From NCBI RefSeq assembly GCF_030440515.1, contig NZ_CP076543.1, positions 806,001 to 870,000 of the forward strand: a stretch of DNA of 64,000 nucleotides. Reading direction: 5' to 3'. Positions 9,739-18,225 of this stretch are shown here, piece after piece. A program made the translations under genes and the position numbers. Position 1 is the first letter of the stretch; each line of letters starts with the position of its first letter. Origin of the DNA: Streptomyces xanthophaeus (GTDB lineage: Bacteria; Actinomycetota; Actinomycetes; Streptomycetales; Streptomycetaceae). The notes beneath the pieces were generated by a model. That model was not told where the DNA came from and did no database searches. It saw only the letters and a list, made by a program, of their open reading frames with translations.

Positions 9739-11712
9739 TCAGGCCGGCGGGGCGATCATGATCTCGGTTCCGAGGTTGTTCATGCGGGTGTCCTTGTACA
9801 TGGTGGTCTCGCCGTCGGACCAGCGGACGATGAGGTCGTTGGTGAGACCGTCACCCGTGTACTGGCCGGTGGCCATGATCACGCTGTGGGTCCAGGTCTT
9901 GTTGGGGCCGTGGATGGCCTGCTCGCTGCCGAGGCCGCCGGTGGTGGTGCCGACGTAGTTGTTGAGCGCCCCGCTGGACCAGCGGACCATGAGGTCCCAC
10001 TTCTGGTTGCCGGAGAACTGCCCCGAGGTCAGCAGGGTGGCGTCCTTCCAGGTGCTGTTGGGGTCCTTGAGCTTGTACTCCTGGCCCATGGTGCCGGCGC
10101 TCACGTTGGTGAAGAGGCTGAGCTCGCCGTCGGACCAGCGGACCATGAGGTCGGTGACGTAGGTGGCGGCGTTGAAACGACCGGCGGCGATCTGGGTGGC
10201 GTGGCTCCAGATGGATCCGGCGGCCGCCATCTCGGTTCCCCCGTCGAGGCCGCGGGAGCCGACGTCGCCGTGCAGGGTCAACCGGCCGTCGTCCCAGCGC
10301 ACCATCAGGTCGAACTGGTTGGAGCCGGTGAAGTCGCCGGCGGTGACGGTGGCGACCGGCTTCCACCCGGCGTTGGGTGCCAGGAGCTGCCGCTCGGGAC
10401 GGAAGCCGCCGTTGCCGTCACCGGGGTAGAGCGTGACCTCGCCGTCGGTCCAGATGACGAGCAGGTCACTGTGCCCCGTGCCGGAGAAGTCGCCGGAGGC
10501 TATCTGCTTGGCGTGCTTCCACGTCTCGCCGCTGCCCGGCAGGACCGGACCGTCCGTCGGAGGCTGGAAGGTGCCGCGATGGACGTTGTCCGGTCCGATG
10601 CCGTTGCTGGCGTCGTTGTAAAGGTCCTGGGCGTCCTTGCCGTAGAGCGGCGAGTACGAGATCGAGTCGACGTCGCCGCCACCGCCCATGCCCCCGACGT
10701 TTCCGATCACCTCTCCGGTCTTGGTCGAGGCGTTGTATCCCCTGATCCAAGGACCGCCGGAGACACCGCTGTAGTAGCCGCCGCACTCCATCTGCATCTG
10801 CCGGAACCCAGGCAGCCGCCGGGTCGGCACATCACAGCGGATGGCCTTGTGCTGGCTGTTGTCGCTGGCGTGGGACGGGTAGCCGACGACCGTCACGTTG
10901 TGGTCGTACGACGTCGAGGTGGTGAAGGTGAGGCCGCCGACGACGTCCTGGACCGCACCCTTGCCGTTGGGGGTGACGGTGACGAAGGCGAAGTCCAGGT
11001 CCGAAACGGGATCCCTCGTCTGGCCCTTCGTGGGATAGCGGGGGTCCTTGTAGACCTCGTCGACCGTGAAGAGCCCCCACGGCTGGTTGGCCGGGATCTT
11101 GAGGAACTGGTACTGCGGCACGAAGACGCGGTGCTTGGCCGCGTTCAGGCCGTTCGCACAGTGCCCCGCGGTGAGCACCATGTTCTTCCCCTTGCTCCGC
11201 ACGACGCTGCCGGTGCAGTAGGTGGCGTTCCCACCGACCGGCGTGCCGTCGAAGAAGAACGTCCCCACCATCGGGAGGCCGTCGAAGTGCGCGGCGTGGG
11301 GCGCGTCCGCCCGTGCGGCGCCCTTCGAGTCGGGTGCTGATGGGGCTTTGGCGGGCCCGGCGCCGCGGGCGGCGTCGATGGGCTTGGCCTGTGCCATCCG
11401 CTCAGCCGTCCAGTACTGCTCGTCCGCGGTCAAGGCCTTGGAAGCAGGGGGCGAGGTGGGGGTGGGGGTGGACGCTGAGGGAGAGGGGGAAGCGGATACG
11501 GGTGGTGCCGACGGAAGGGGAGGGTGCGAGGCGGAGGGCGTGGAGCGGGGTAAGCCGGAAGCGCCGGGTGTGGGAGGCGACGACGAGGCCGGGGGTGAAG
11601 GGAGCCTCGTGCCGGCCGGAGAAGGAGCGGCCGACGCCGCCAGGGCGGCGGGGGCGGTGAGTAGCACGGTGCTGGTGCCGAGCGCGAGTGCGGTCAACCA
11701 TTTTGATCTCAA
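9739..11712 (-). CDS. Secreted trypsin-like serine protease with C-terminal FG-GAP/VCBS-like repeats
   Basis: Exported chymotrypsin-fold protease of 657 residues. A signal peptide (about 1-25, TVLLTAPAALAAS) is followed by a Pro/Ser/Thr-rich stalk to about residue 95 and the peptidase domain. His184 lies in LTAGHCANG, Asp240 in DLDFAFV and Ser318 in YSGVSGGPW. From about residue 400, repeats of roughly 50 residues (GDFSGTGHSDLLVIWTDGEV and variants ending LMVRWxDGxL) suggest a beta-propeller-like binding module. Divergent from the secreted protein gene at 11836. The substrate is unknown. Confidence 0.9.
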   Translation of the reverse strand: MRSKWLTALALGTSTVLLTAPAALAASAAPSPAGTRLPSPPASSSPPTPGASGLPRSTPSASHPPLPSAPPVSASPSPSASTPTPTSPPASKALTADEQYWTAERMAQAKPIDAARGAGPAKAPSAPDSKGAARADAPHAAHFDGLPMVGTFFFDGTPVGGNATYCTGSVVRSKGKNMVLTAGHCANGLNAAKHRVFVPQYQFLKIPANQPWGLFTVDEVYKDPRYPTKGQTRDPVSDLDFAFVTVTPNGKGAVQDVVGGLTFTTSTSYDHNVTVVGYPSHASDNSQHKAIRCDVPTRRLPGFRQMQMECGGYYSGVSGGPWIRGYNASTKTGEVIGNVGGMGGGGDVDSISYSPLYGKDAQDLYNDASNGIGPDNVHRGTFQPPTDGPVLPGSGETWKHAKQIASGDFSGTGHSDLLVIWTDGEVTLYPGDGNGGFRPERQLLAPNAGWKPVATVTAGDFTGSNQFDLMVRWDDGRLTLHGDVGSRGLDGGTEMAAAGSIWSHATQIAAGRFNAATYVTDLMVRWSDGELSLFTNVSAGTMGQEYKLKDPNSTWKDATLLTSGQFSGNQKWDLMVRWSSGALNNYVGTTTGGLGSEQAIHGPNKTWTHSVIMATGQYTGDGLTNDLIVRWSDGETTMYKDTRMNNLGTEIMIAPPA

Positions 11713-11835
11713 TGACTTGCTTCCTGAGCGCAGTGATGACGCCTGTCATCGCTGTGTGTTAGTGCGTCAGTTCGACGAAGAGGGCAGAGTAGGCAGTGGT
11801 GTGAAAGATCGTCAACGAGTTCAGACAGGCGACAA

Positions 11836-12717
11836 ATGAAGCGATTACGGGCATGGATCGGCGCGGCAGTCCTGACGATTCCGCTGGTCATGTCACTCGG
11901 TGCGGAGGGCGCTCAGGCCGCTCCGCTTACGGATGTGCCCTCGCCCCTCGAGAGTGGCGCCGACCGGCCGGTTCGGCCTGGAGAGCAGGTCAGCGTCTCG
12001 GTGGGCCTGCAGGACGCCGTCGGCAACGGTGACAGGGTCTTCTCCGAAGCGTTCACCGCCGATGGCCGGATGAGGATGGATGATCCGCACGTCACCGCGG
12101 TCATGACGATCTCCTGCACCGCCACGCCCGGGTCCTACGAGGTGCGCATCGGATCAGGCGGGGACCCGAACCCCTCCGAGGTCACACGGCTCTGGGGAAA
12201 GGTCCGGGTGGCTCCGGCCGAGGAGACGGAGCGTGCCGCGTGCGCGAGGCGGGTCTCCGAGCTGCCGCCCGAGCCGCAGGAGGAACGCTGGCCGGCGGGT
12301 GTGGAGTGGCCCGCGACCCCGTGGGACGTGCGGTCGGTGCGCGCCGGCGAGGAGATGACGGCCACCGACGGCCTGGCGATGGGCGGCGACGGAGGCGTCA
12401 CGTTGACCTCGCCGGCGTTCACGCGGCCGGTGGTCATGTACGGAGCGAAGAGGGTCTCCGCGGTCGTCCGCATCAGGTGCGACGCGGAGCCGGGCCTCTA
12501 CACCGTGACCTGGCGGGAGAAGGCGATGCCGTCGAAGGTCTGGGCCCGACTGCGGGTGGAACCCGCAGCCCCTGACTGCCACGACCCTGCCCCTACGCCG
12601 GCCGAAATGGTCGAGCGTGCGGCTCCCTGGCTGGCGGCAGGGATCTGTGCTGCCGCGCTCGCGGTCGTAGGGGTACGCGCCCTGAAGCGGAGGCGGCGTG
12701 CCCATCCTCCCGTGTGA
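11836..12717 (+). CDS. Secreted, C-terminally membrane-anchored protein, function unknown
   Basis: The 293-residue protein has a signal peptide ending near MSLGAEGAQAA, two similar extracellular halves and a C-terminal membrane helix (AAPWLAAGICAAALAVVGVRA) followed by KRRRR. Each half has a VxxxxxISC / VVRIRC cysteine strand, MTISCTATPGSYEVRIGSGG and VVRIRCDAEPGLYTVTWREK. This suggests two immunoglobulin-like beta-sandwich domains displayed on the cell surface. I do not recognise a family. It is divergent from the protease gene, with about 120 bases between. Confidence 0.75.
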   Translation: MKRLRAWIGAAVLTIPLVMSLGAEGAQAAPLTDVPSPLESGADRPVRPGEQVSVSVGLQDAVGNGDRVFSEAFTADGRMRMDDPHVTAVMTISCTATPGSYEVRIGSGGDPNPSEVTRLWGKVRVAPAEETERAACARRVSELPPEPQEERWPAGVEWPATPWDVRSVRAGEEMTATDGLAMGGDGGVTLTSPAFTRPVVMYGAKRVSAVVRIRCDAEPGLYTVTWREKAMPSKVWARLRVEPAAPDCHDPAPTPAEMVERAAPWLAAGICAAALAVVGVRALKRRRRAHPPV

Positions 12718-13084
12718 CGGTGAAGCCCAGGCTCCGCGCGCTCCGGAAACGAGTGGTGGATGCGGTACGCCCGAGCCGGGTGCTCTCATTCCGGTTATTC
12801 CTGCCACGCCATGAGAAGAATGAATGATTCCATTTCTGAAAGCAGTCGATTCGGCGATATGGGCGCGCCGTCCACCGTGGCTGAAACGACTCCAGAAATG
12901 ACTTGAAACGCGGCCTGGGCACGTCGGCCCAGGCCGCTGGACCGGACCAGGCCGATGACCCGTCGGCGGGTGACCGAGGAAGGGAACCTCAGCAAGTGCT
13001 CAAATCTGTTGATCATCCTGTGAAGATCGATAGTGTTCCTTCTGTTCCACCGAAATCGACACTCATCCGATCAGGGAAAATAAC
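12718..13084. other. Intergenic region with one hairpin, no convincing gene
   Basis: A perfect 11-bp-arm hairpin, GCGGCCTGGGC/GCCCAGGCCGC, lies at 12910-12937 with a 6-base loop; it may be a terminator. The AT content rises after 12980, consistent with a promoter for the gene at 13085. No reading frame here looks coding. Confidence 0.45.
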
Positions 13085-14032
13085 TTGAAGTTCAAGAACT
13101 CGGTTCATGCCGCACTGCTCACCACGGCGCTGATAGCCGGAACTGCAGCCCCGGCCTTTGCTGCAGACGGCGGTCCCACCTTCAGTGCGGCGGACAAGGC
13201 CATGGCCGCAGTGCAGAACGCCACCGGTACCACCGGCCTTGCCCCCGACAGCACCACGGGCACGGTCCTGGCGACGGCCGCGGGCTCGTCACCGTCACCA
13301 CCCCGGCCAGCGCCGAAGGACGGGTGACCGTGGCGGCCTCCGACGGCTCCGCGGTGACGATGGCCTTACCCGCAACGGTCGACGCCGCGGGCACCACCTC
13401 GGCGGCCGGCACCACCGTCTACCCCAACGCGGCCGCGCACACCGACCTCGCCACCCAGGCCACCGTCGACGGCGGCGCCCGCGCCCTGGTCACCCTCAAG
13501 GACGCCAAGGCCCCCACCACTCAGCGCTTCGACCTCGGCCTTCCCGAGGGCGCCACCCTGGTCGCCGACGGCGCCGGCGGCTACGACATCGTGACCTCCG
13601 CGGCGGCGCAGGCCGCGTCGCCCGCGGCCACATCGACGCCCCCTGGGCGAAGGACGCGAACGGCAAGGCCGTCCCCACGAGCTACAGCCTCGACGGCAAC
13701 ACCCTCGTCCAGACCATCCAGACCGGCCCGACACCGCGTTCCCCGTGGTGGCCGACCCCCACTACACCTGGGGCATCATCACCGGCACCGTGTACTTCAA
13801 CAAGAACGAGACCAAGGTCCTCGCCCTCGGCGGAACCGTCGTGTCCTGGCATTCTCACCCGGCCGCGGTCGTCGGTGGCCGAAGCCTCGCGGGGTTCGCG
13901 GGTGTCGCGGTAGCGACCGATCGATGCGTCAAGATCAAGGTCAACCCGGGACTCGGGGTCCTTTCGCCGGCGGCAGCCCTGGCCGGAAGCGGCTATTACA
14001 GCGGCAGCGGCGGCGACGGATACTGCAGGTAA
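13085..14032 (+). pseudogene. Secreted protein gene interrupted by three frameshifts
   Basis: Translating across frames gives one continuous protein. It has a signal peptide (MKFKNSVHAALLTTALIAGT to APAFA), a middle GRGLVTVTTPASAEGRVTVA to GGYDIVTSAAAQ, then RGHIDAPWAKDANGKAVPTS, and a C-terminus DTAFPVVADPHYTWG to GSGGDGYCR. Frame changes fall near 13270-13285, 13610-13630 and 13725-13735. All three go in the same direction, as if one base were lost each time, so the last segment returns to the original frame. The C-terminal ADPHYTWG..TGTVYFNK block is typical of Streptomyces secreted hypothetical proteins. Either a genuine pseudogene or three single-base sequencing deletions. Confidence 0.7.
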
Positions 14033-14133
14033 GCTGACCGGCGGCCAAGTGCGCCCGAAAAGGGACCGCTGCCGCTGCCGACCTTAGCGGCCGGAGAGAG
14101 ACATTCCGGCTTCCGATTCTGAAAGGTTGCGGA

Positions 14134-14388
14134 GTGAATTATCTGACCGCTCTGGCGTCGGCCGCTTTTGGATCCACCACATATCTGGTGACTTTCTCGA
14201 CTGTGAGCCGGCTGAAGCAGCTGTCCCCGCGTGCCAGGGTCACGGGCCTGGTGGTGACCGGCATAGTTCTGTGCGCAGTTATCGGAATTATCGTTGTGGC
14301 AAGCCGGAGTGTCACGCTCGGGTTCATCGTAGGCGCGGCCCTGACACCGCCCGTACACCGGTGGATCCTGCAACGACGCAAGCAATAG
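14134..14388 (+). CDS. Small two-helix membrane protein
   Basis: An 84-residue protein starting at GTG with two hydrophobic segments (about residues 5-24 and 38-58, VTGLVVTGIVLCAVIGIIVV), a third weaker one, and a basic tail RWILQRRKQ. It lies about 100 bases after the frameshifted secreted-protein gene on the same strand, so they may be one unit. Function unknown. Confidence 0.6.
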   Translation: MNYLTALASAAFGSTTYLVTFSTVSRLKQLSPRARVTGLVVTGIVLCAVIGIIVVASRSVTLGFIVGAALTPPVHRWILQRRKQ

Positions 14389-14425
14389 CGCAGTCGCTCG
14401 CCGGTTCTGGGCCCGCCACGTAGAT

Positions 14426-14487
14426 GACGAAGCTCCGGTTGAACGGGGTGACCTTCCCAGGTCACCCTGAACGGCCGGAGCTTCGTC
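14426..14487. terminator. Long imperfect hairpin terminator
   Basis: GACGAAGCTCCGG (14426-14438) pairs with CCGGAGCTTCGTC (14475-14487). An inner GGTGACCT/AGGTCACC stem closes a TCCC loop, with mismatches between the two stems. It follows the small membrane protein gene. Confidence 0.7.
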
Positions 14488-14567
14488 GTGCCGCCGCACG
14501 GGCACCGGCACGGCCCTGCGGAGCGGGCGGGTGAGGGTCCCGTCCGGCGGCTGGGTAGCATCGCCCC

Positions 14568-14999
14568 GTGCCTTCCCGTTCCGCCCGCCGGTGCCTTGCG
14601 ACCGTCGCCCCTTTGGTGGCAGGTCTGTTGCTGGCGTGCGGGTTCCTCATGTGGGGCGCGGGGCAGGCCGGCCCGATGAGCCCGCACCTACCGCAATCCG
14701 CCTCTGCCACCGCCTCGTCGGCCGACACGGCCGAGATGGCCGAGATGGCCGAGATGGCGAAGATGCCGCGCGGAGAGACGGTCACCGACGGCATGGGCGG
14801 CGAGTGCCCGGCCATGGCCATGGACTGTCCGCTGGCCTCGGCACACGTCCAGGGGGCCGTGGTACTCGCCTCTCCCCCGGCTTCACCTCTGCCGCCGGCT
14901 CCCACCGACCAGGTGCCCGCGTCCTGGGCATCGGCCGTCGGGTGCGCCCGGCCACGGGCGCCTGATCCCGTATCCCTCCTCTGCATCAGCCGGACCTAG
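14568..14999 (+). CDS. DUF6153-like His/Met-rich membrane protein
   Basis: A 143-residue protein with one N-terminal hydrophobic helix (TVAPLVAGLLLACGFLMWGA). A Met-rich middle follows (repeated AEM units, then GGECPAMAMDCPLA), and the C-terminus is hydrophobic-Pro-rich, ending LLCISRT. This matches the pattern of small actinobacterial DUF6153-type proteins. Met and Cys pairs suggest soft-metal binding. It lies just upstream of the UreH/cupredoxin and HMA genes, so a copper-related role is inferred. GTG start without a clear ribosome-binding site. Confidence 0.6.
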   Translation: MPSRSARRCLATVAPLVAGLLLACGFLMWGAGQAGPMSPHLPQSASATASSADTAEMAEMAEMAKMPRGETVTDGMGGECPAMAMDCPLASAHVQGAVVLASPPASPLPPAPTDQVPASWASAVGCARPRAPDPVSLLCISRT

Positions 15000-15094
15000 A
15001 CAGCCCTCCGCCATCCCGCCCTGCCTTCTCCGGCGGCGGGTGGCCTCGGCATGTCCACGATCCTGCTCACGACGCAGATGAGAGAGCTTCTTCC

Positions 15095-16168
15095 ATGGCC
15101 TCCAGCACCACCTTGTTCGTCACCGGTGCGACCACCGGTCTTTTCGCGGGCGGCGCCTCCTGCGCCGCCGTCCAAGGCGGCCTCCTCGCCGGCGCCGTCG
15201 GCCGCCGCGCCACTCGATGGTCCGCCGAAGCATGGGAACGCAGCGGGCTCTTCGCGCCCGTCGGTGCGTTCCTCGGCGCCAAACTCGTCTCCCACACCCT
15301 GCTCGGCGCCGCCCTCGGCCTGCTCGGCGCCGCCGTCCAGCCCGGCCCCCGCACCCAGGCGGCGCTCCTGATCGGGGCCGGTGTCCTGATGGTGCTGTTC
15401 GCGCTCGACATGTTCGGCGTGAAGGCCGTACGGCGCTTCGTGCCGCGCCCGCCCGCTTCCTGGGGACGGAGGGTGCGCCGCTCGGCGAAGTCCACCGCCG
15501 TCACCACCCCGGCCGTCCTCGGCTTCCTCACCGTCCTCATCCCCTGCGGGGTGACCCTCAGCGTCGAGTTGATCGCCGTCACCTCGGGATCCGCGCTCAC
15601 CGGGGCCGCGGTCATGGCCGGCTTCGTCCTCGGCACCGGTCCGCTCTTCGCCGTGCTCGGCTTCTTCCTCCGCTCCGCCGCCAAGCTGTGGCAGGGACGG
15701 CTCACCCTGGTCACAGCCGTCGTGGTTCTGCTGGTCGCGGTCTGGACCCTCGGATCCGGCCTGCGGCTCGGCGGCTGGTGGCCCACCGCCACGGCTCCCG
15801 CCGTCGCAGCGGAAGCCGGCGCCGCTCAGGCGGTGGTGACGCACCCGGACGGCAGTCAGACCATCACCGTCCGAGCCCGCACGACCTCCTATACACCGGC
15901 GGCGATCACCGCGACGGCCGGAGTGCCCACCACCCTCGTCGTCGCCACCGACCACACCGGCGGCTGCATCCGCGCCTTCGTCATCCCCGACCTGGGCATC
16001 CAGAAGATCCTCCCCACCACCGGCACCACCACCATCGACCTCGGGAACCACGCGCCCGGCCGCCTCGACTACACCTGTGGCATGGGCATGTACGGCGGCC
16101 AGATCACCTTCCGGCAGCCGGCCGCCCAGGACCCCCGGACCACCGCCACCCAGGAGACGACCTCGTGA
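15095..16168 (+). CDS. UreH/DsbD-like membrane permease with C-terminal cupredoxin-like domain
   Basis: A 357-residue two-part protein. Residues about 1-225 form six membrane helices of the UreH/TauE-like (DsbD-family) fold, with a conserved SCAAVQGGLL and IPCGVT pair of cysteine-containing helices. After a linker, about 260-345 resemble a periplasmic cupredoxin: TSYTPAAITATAGVPTTLVV, GGCIRAFVIPDLG and copper-site-like CGMGMYGG. Its stop overlaps the start of the HMA chaperone gene (GTGA), so the two are translationally coupled. Together they suggest copper transfer or export across the membrane; direction cannot be judged. Confidence 0.82.
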   Translation: MASSTTLFVTGATTGLFAGGASCAAVQGGLLAGAVGRRATRWSAEAWERSGLFAPVGAFLGAKLVSHTLLGAALGLLGAAVQPGPRTQAALLIGAGVLMVLFALDMFGVKAVRRFVPRPPASWGRRVRRSAKSTAVTTPAVLGFLTVLIPCGVTLSVELIAVTSGSALTGAAVMAGFVLGTGPLFAVLGFFLRSAAKLWQGRLTLVTAVVVLLVAVWTLGSGLRLGGWWPTATAPAVAAEAGAAQAVVTHPDGSQTITVRARTTSYTPAAITATAGVPTTLVVATDHTGGCIRAFVIPDLGIQKILPTTGTTTIDLGNHAPGRLDYTCGMGMYGGQITFRQPAAQDPRTTATQETTS

Positions 16169-16380
16169 CCATCCGCATGGAATTCGCCGTCACCGGCATG
16201 CACTGCAACAGCTGCGGCCTGCTCATCGACGACGAGGTCGAAGAGCTCCCCGGCGTCACCTCCAGTACCACCGACGTACGCAAGGAACGCACGGTGGTCG
16301 AACTGACCGGCCCGCTCCCGGCAGAGCGGATCGTCGAGGCCATCGCGGAAGCCGGATACAGCGCCACCCCGCTGGCCTGA
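16165..16380 (+). CDS. HMA-domain copper chaperone (CopZ-like)
   Basis: A 71-residue single heavy-metal-associated domain: FAVTGMHCNSCGLLIDDEVE carries the GMxCxxC metal site, ending in AIAEAGYSATPLA. Such proteins carry Cu(I) to ATPases or regulators. It starts at GTG (16165) inside the 4-base overlap with the UreH-cupredoxin gene. This start is 5 codons before an internal ATG and keeps the whole first beta strand. No copper ATPase is visible in the window, so its partner is probably the fused permease. Confidence 0.88.
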   Translation: MTIRMEFAVTGMHCNSCGLLIDDEVEELPGVTSSTTDVRKERTVVELTGPLPAERIVEAIAEAGYSATPLA

Positions 16381-16419
16381 CCCTCCACGGCCGTGGTGTC
16401 CCGGCCACGCCCCTTCGGC

Positions 16420-16839
16420 TCAGGGGTTCGGCTTCGCGTCGATCTCGGCGATCAGTCCCTCGATGAGGCCCTTGATCTCGTCGCGGATGGGGCGGACGGC
16501 CTCGACGCCCTGGCCTGCCGGGTCCTCGAGCTGCCAGTCGAGGTAGGTCTTGCCGGGGAAGTACGGGCAGGCGTCGCCGCAGCCCATGGTGATGATGTAG
16601 TCGGACGCCTGCGCGGCCTCCGGGGTGAGGACCTTGGGCGTCTGGTCGGAGATGTCGATGCCCAGCTCGGCCATGGCGGCCACGGCGGAGGGGTTGATCC
16701 GGTCACCGGGGACGGAGCCCGCGGAGCGCACCTCGACGCGGTCTCCGGCGAGGTGGCGCAGGAAGCCCGCGGCCATCTGCGAGCGGCCTGCGTTGTGGAT
16801 GCAGACGAACAGCACGGACGCGACAGGAGTGGAGGACAT
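16420..16839 (-). CDS. arsC: Arsenate reductase, low-molecular-weight phosphatase type
   Basis: Reduces arsenate to arsenite. The 139-residue protein has the P-loop FVCIHNAGRSQ (CX5R, Cys13) and a second redox pair MGCGDACP (Cys87, Cys91), as in thioredoxin- or mycothiol-coupled enzymes. ATG 16839 was chosen for AAGGAAG 5 bases upstream; the longer frame adds 8 unlikely residues. Divergent from arsR at 16947; a perfect palindrome lies between. Arsenite produced here would leave by the nearby aquaglyceroporin. Confidence 0.93.
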   Translation of the reverse strand: MSSTPVASVLFVCIHNAGRSQMAAGFLRHLAGDRVEVRSAGSVPGDRINPSAVAAMAELGIDISDQTPKVLTPEAAQASDYIITMGCGDACPYFPGKTYLDWQLEDPAGQGVEAVRPIRDEIKGLIEGLIAEIDAKPNP

Positions 16840-16898
16840 CGTTCTTCCTTGGGGTGGGGTCAACTGCGGGGCCGGCCGATGGCGACGGTCTCCAAGAG

Positions 16899-16914
16899 GT
16901 CAGCCCAGGCTGAC
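16899..16914. promoter_or_regulatory. Perfect palindrome between arsC and arsR, likely ArsR operator
   Basis: GTCAGCC-CA-GGCTGAC is a perfect inverted repeat in the divergent intergenic region, 33 bases before the arsR start. A related half-site, ATCAGCCCATGATGA, overlaps the start codon. Position and symmetry fit autoregulation by the adjacent ArsR. Confidence 0.65.
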
Positions 16915-16946
16915 ATCAGGGCCGAGTGATGTGAAAGTATCAGCCC

Positions 16947-17261
16947 ATGATGACGTCAGTCGACACTGAACTGTTCCGGGTGCTGGCCGACCCGCTCAGG
17001 CTCCGGATCGTGACCCTCCTCGCCGAGGAGACGCTCTGCACCACCCATCTCGTGGAGGAGACGGGTGCCAAGCAGACGAACCTGTCGAACCACCTGAAGG
17101 TCCTGCGCGAGGCCGGGTTCGTGGATACGGAGCCGTGCGGACGGTACGTCTACTACCGCCTGCGCCCGGAAGTCATCGAGGCCATGGCCGGCCAGTTCGC
17201 CGACCTCGCCCGGACCGCCCGCACCACCGCCGAGGCGAACCTCAAGCGGTCCTGCTCCTAG
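16947..17261 (+). CDS. arsR: ArsR-family arsenic-responsive repressor
   Basis: A 104-residue winged-helix repressor. The recognition helix region is CTTHLVEETGAKQTNLSNHL and the wing CGRYVYYRL is typical. Cys sits at the ETLCTTHLV position used in many ArsR proteins for As(III) sensing; further Cys residues are in EPCGR and the C-terminal RSCS. Either of two adjacent ATGs (16947, 16950) may be the start. Divergent from arsC across a palindrome. A 70-base hairpin begins at the last base of its stop codon, separating it from the aquaporin gene. Confidence 0.9.
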   Translation: MMTSVDTELFRVLADPLRLRIVTLLAEETLCTTHLVEETGAKQTNLSNHLKVLREAGFVDTEPCGRYVYYRLRPEVIEAMAGQFADLARTARTTAEANLKRSCS

Positions 17262-17330
17262 GGGGTGTCTTGCCGATCATGCCGGGCTCGCGGGGTCTCC
17301 CCGATCCGGCCTGATCGACAAGACACCCCC
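17261..17330. repeat. 70-base near-perfect palindrome (hairpin or MITE-like element)
   Basis: GGGGGTGTCTTG at 17261-17272 is matched exactly by CAAGACACCCCC at 17319-17330. Pairing continues inward through CGATCA and GCCGG with single mismatches, about 24 paired bases in all. It lies exactly between the arsR stop and the aquaporin ribosome-binding site. It could be a terminator, or the ends of a tiny insertion-sequence derivative. Confidence 0.6.
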
Positions 17331-17366
17331 AGCCCGCTTTTCGCCTCACCTGCCCGAGGAGAACCG

Positions 17367-18167
17367 TTGTCCTTCACCGAGCCCGTCGGCGCCGCCCCCG
17401 CAGCGGCTTCCGGCACAGCCGCCGCCGACGTACCCCGACCCGCGCCCGGTGCGACCCCGCCCCGGACCCCGTTGATCGCCCGCGCCGCCGCCGAGCTCGT
17501 CGGCACCGCGGCGCTCGTGGCCGTGGTGGTCGGCTCCGGCATCCAGGCCACCGAACTCACCCAGGACGTGGCCCTGCAGCTGCTGGCCAACTCCACCGCC
17601 ACCGTCTTCGGCCTCGGCGTACTGATCGCCCTCCTCGGCCCCGTCTCCGGCGCCCACTTCAACCCGGCCGTCACCCTGGCCGAGTGGTGGACCGCCCGCC
17701 GCGGGGGCGCCGGTGTCACCGCTCGCGAGCTGGCCGTGTACGTGCCCTCGCAGATCGCCGGCGCGATCGCGGGCGCCATCCTCGCGGACGCGATGTTCGG
17801 CGAACCGCTGGTCAAGTGGTCGACCCACGACCGCTCGGCCGGCAATCTCCTCCTCGGCGAGGTCGTGGCCACGGCCGGTCTGATCCTGCTGATCTTCGGC
17901 CTGGCCCGCACCGACCGCCTGCGCTTCGCGCCCGTCGCCGTCGCCTCGTACATCGGCGCCGCCTACTGGTTCACCTCCTCCACCTCCTTCGCGAACCCGG
18001 CGGTGACGATCGGCCGCGCGTTCACCGACACCTTCGCGGGCATCGCCCCCGCCTCGGTCCCGGGCTTCATCGGCGCCCAGCTCGCCGGTGCCGTCGTCGG
18101 CCTGGCCCTGGTCGCGGTCATCTTCCTGCGCGGCAGGACCGGGACCGCCGGAGCCCCCTCGGCATGA
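17367..18167 (+). CDS. MIP-family aquaglyceroporin associated with arsenic resistance
   Basis: Six-helix channel of about 266 residues with the two half-helix NPA motifs, SGAHFNPAVTLAEWW and SFANPAVTIGRAF. The TTG at 17367 is taken as the start because GAGGAG lies 5 bases upstream and no ATG/GTG is better placed; the protein then begins with a Pro/Ala-rich tail before helix 1. In Sinorhizobium meliloti an ars operon uses the channel AqpS instead of a pump, letting ArsC-made arsenite flow out. The arsC-arsR-channel-arsR context here suggests the same role, by inference. Confidence 0.88.
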   Translation: MSFTEPVGAAPAAASGTAAADVPRPAPGATPPRTPLIARAAAELVGTAALVAVVVGSGIQATELTQDVALQLLANSTATVFGLGVLIALLGPVSGAHFNPAVTLAEWWTARRGGAGVTARELAVYVPSQIAGAIAGAILADAMFGEPLVKWSTHDRSAGNLLLGEVVATAGLILLIFGLARTDRLRFAPVAVASYIGAAYWFTSSTSFANPAVTIGRAFTDTFAGIAPASVPGFIGAQLAGAVVGLALVAVIFLRGRTGTAGAPSA

Positions 18168-18225
18168 CGCGGCGCGCGGAGGTGCGGGTGATCGGCTCAC
18201 CCGGGCTTGACCCGACCAGCGCGCC

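Noticed and set aside
9553..11340. A 595-codon open frame opposite the secreted protease
   Set aside because: The minus strand carries a signal peptide, catalytic triad and repeats; the plus frame is low-complexity and has no motif.
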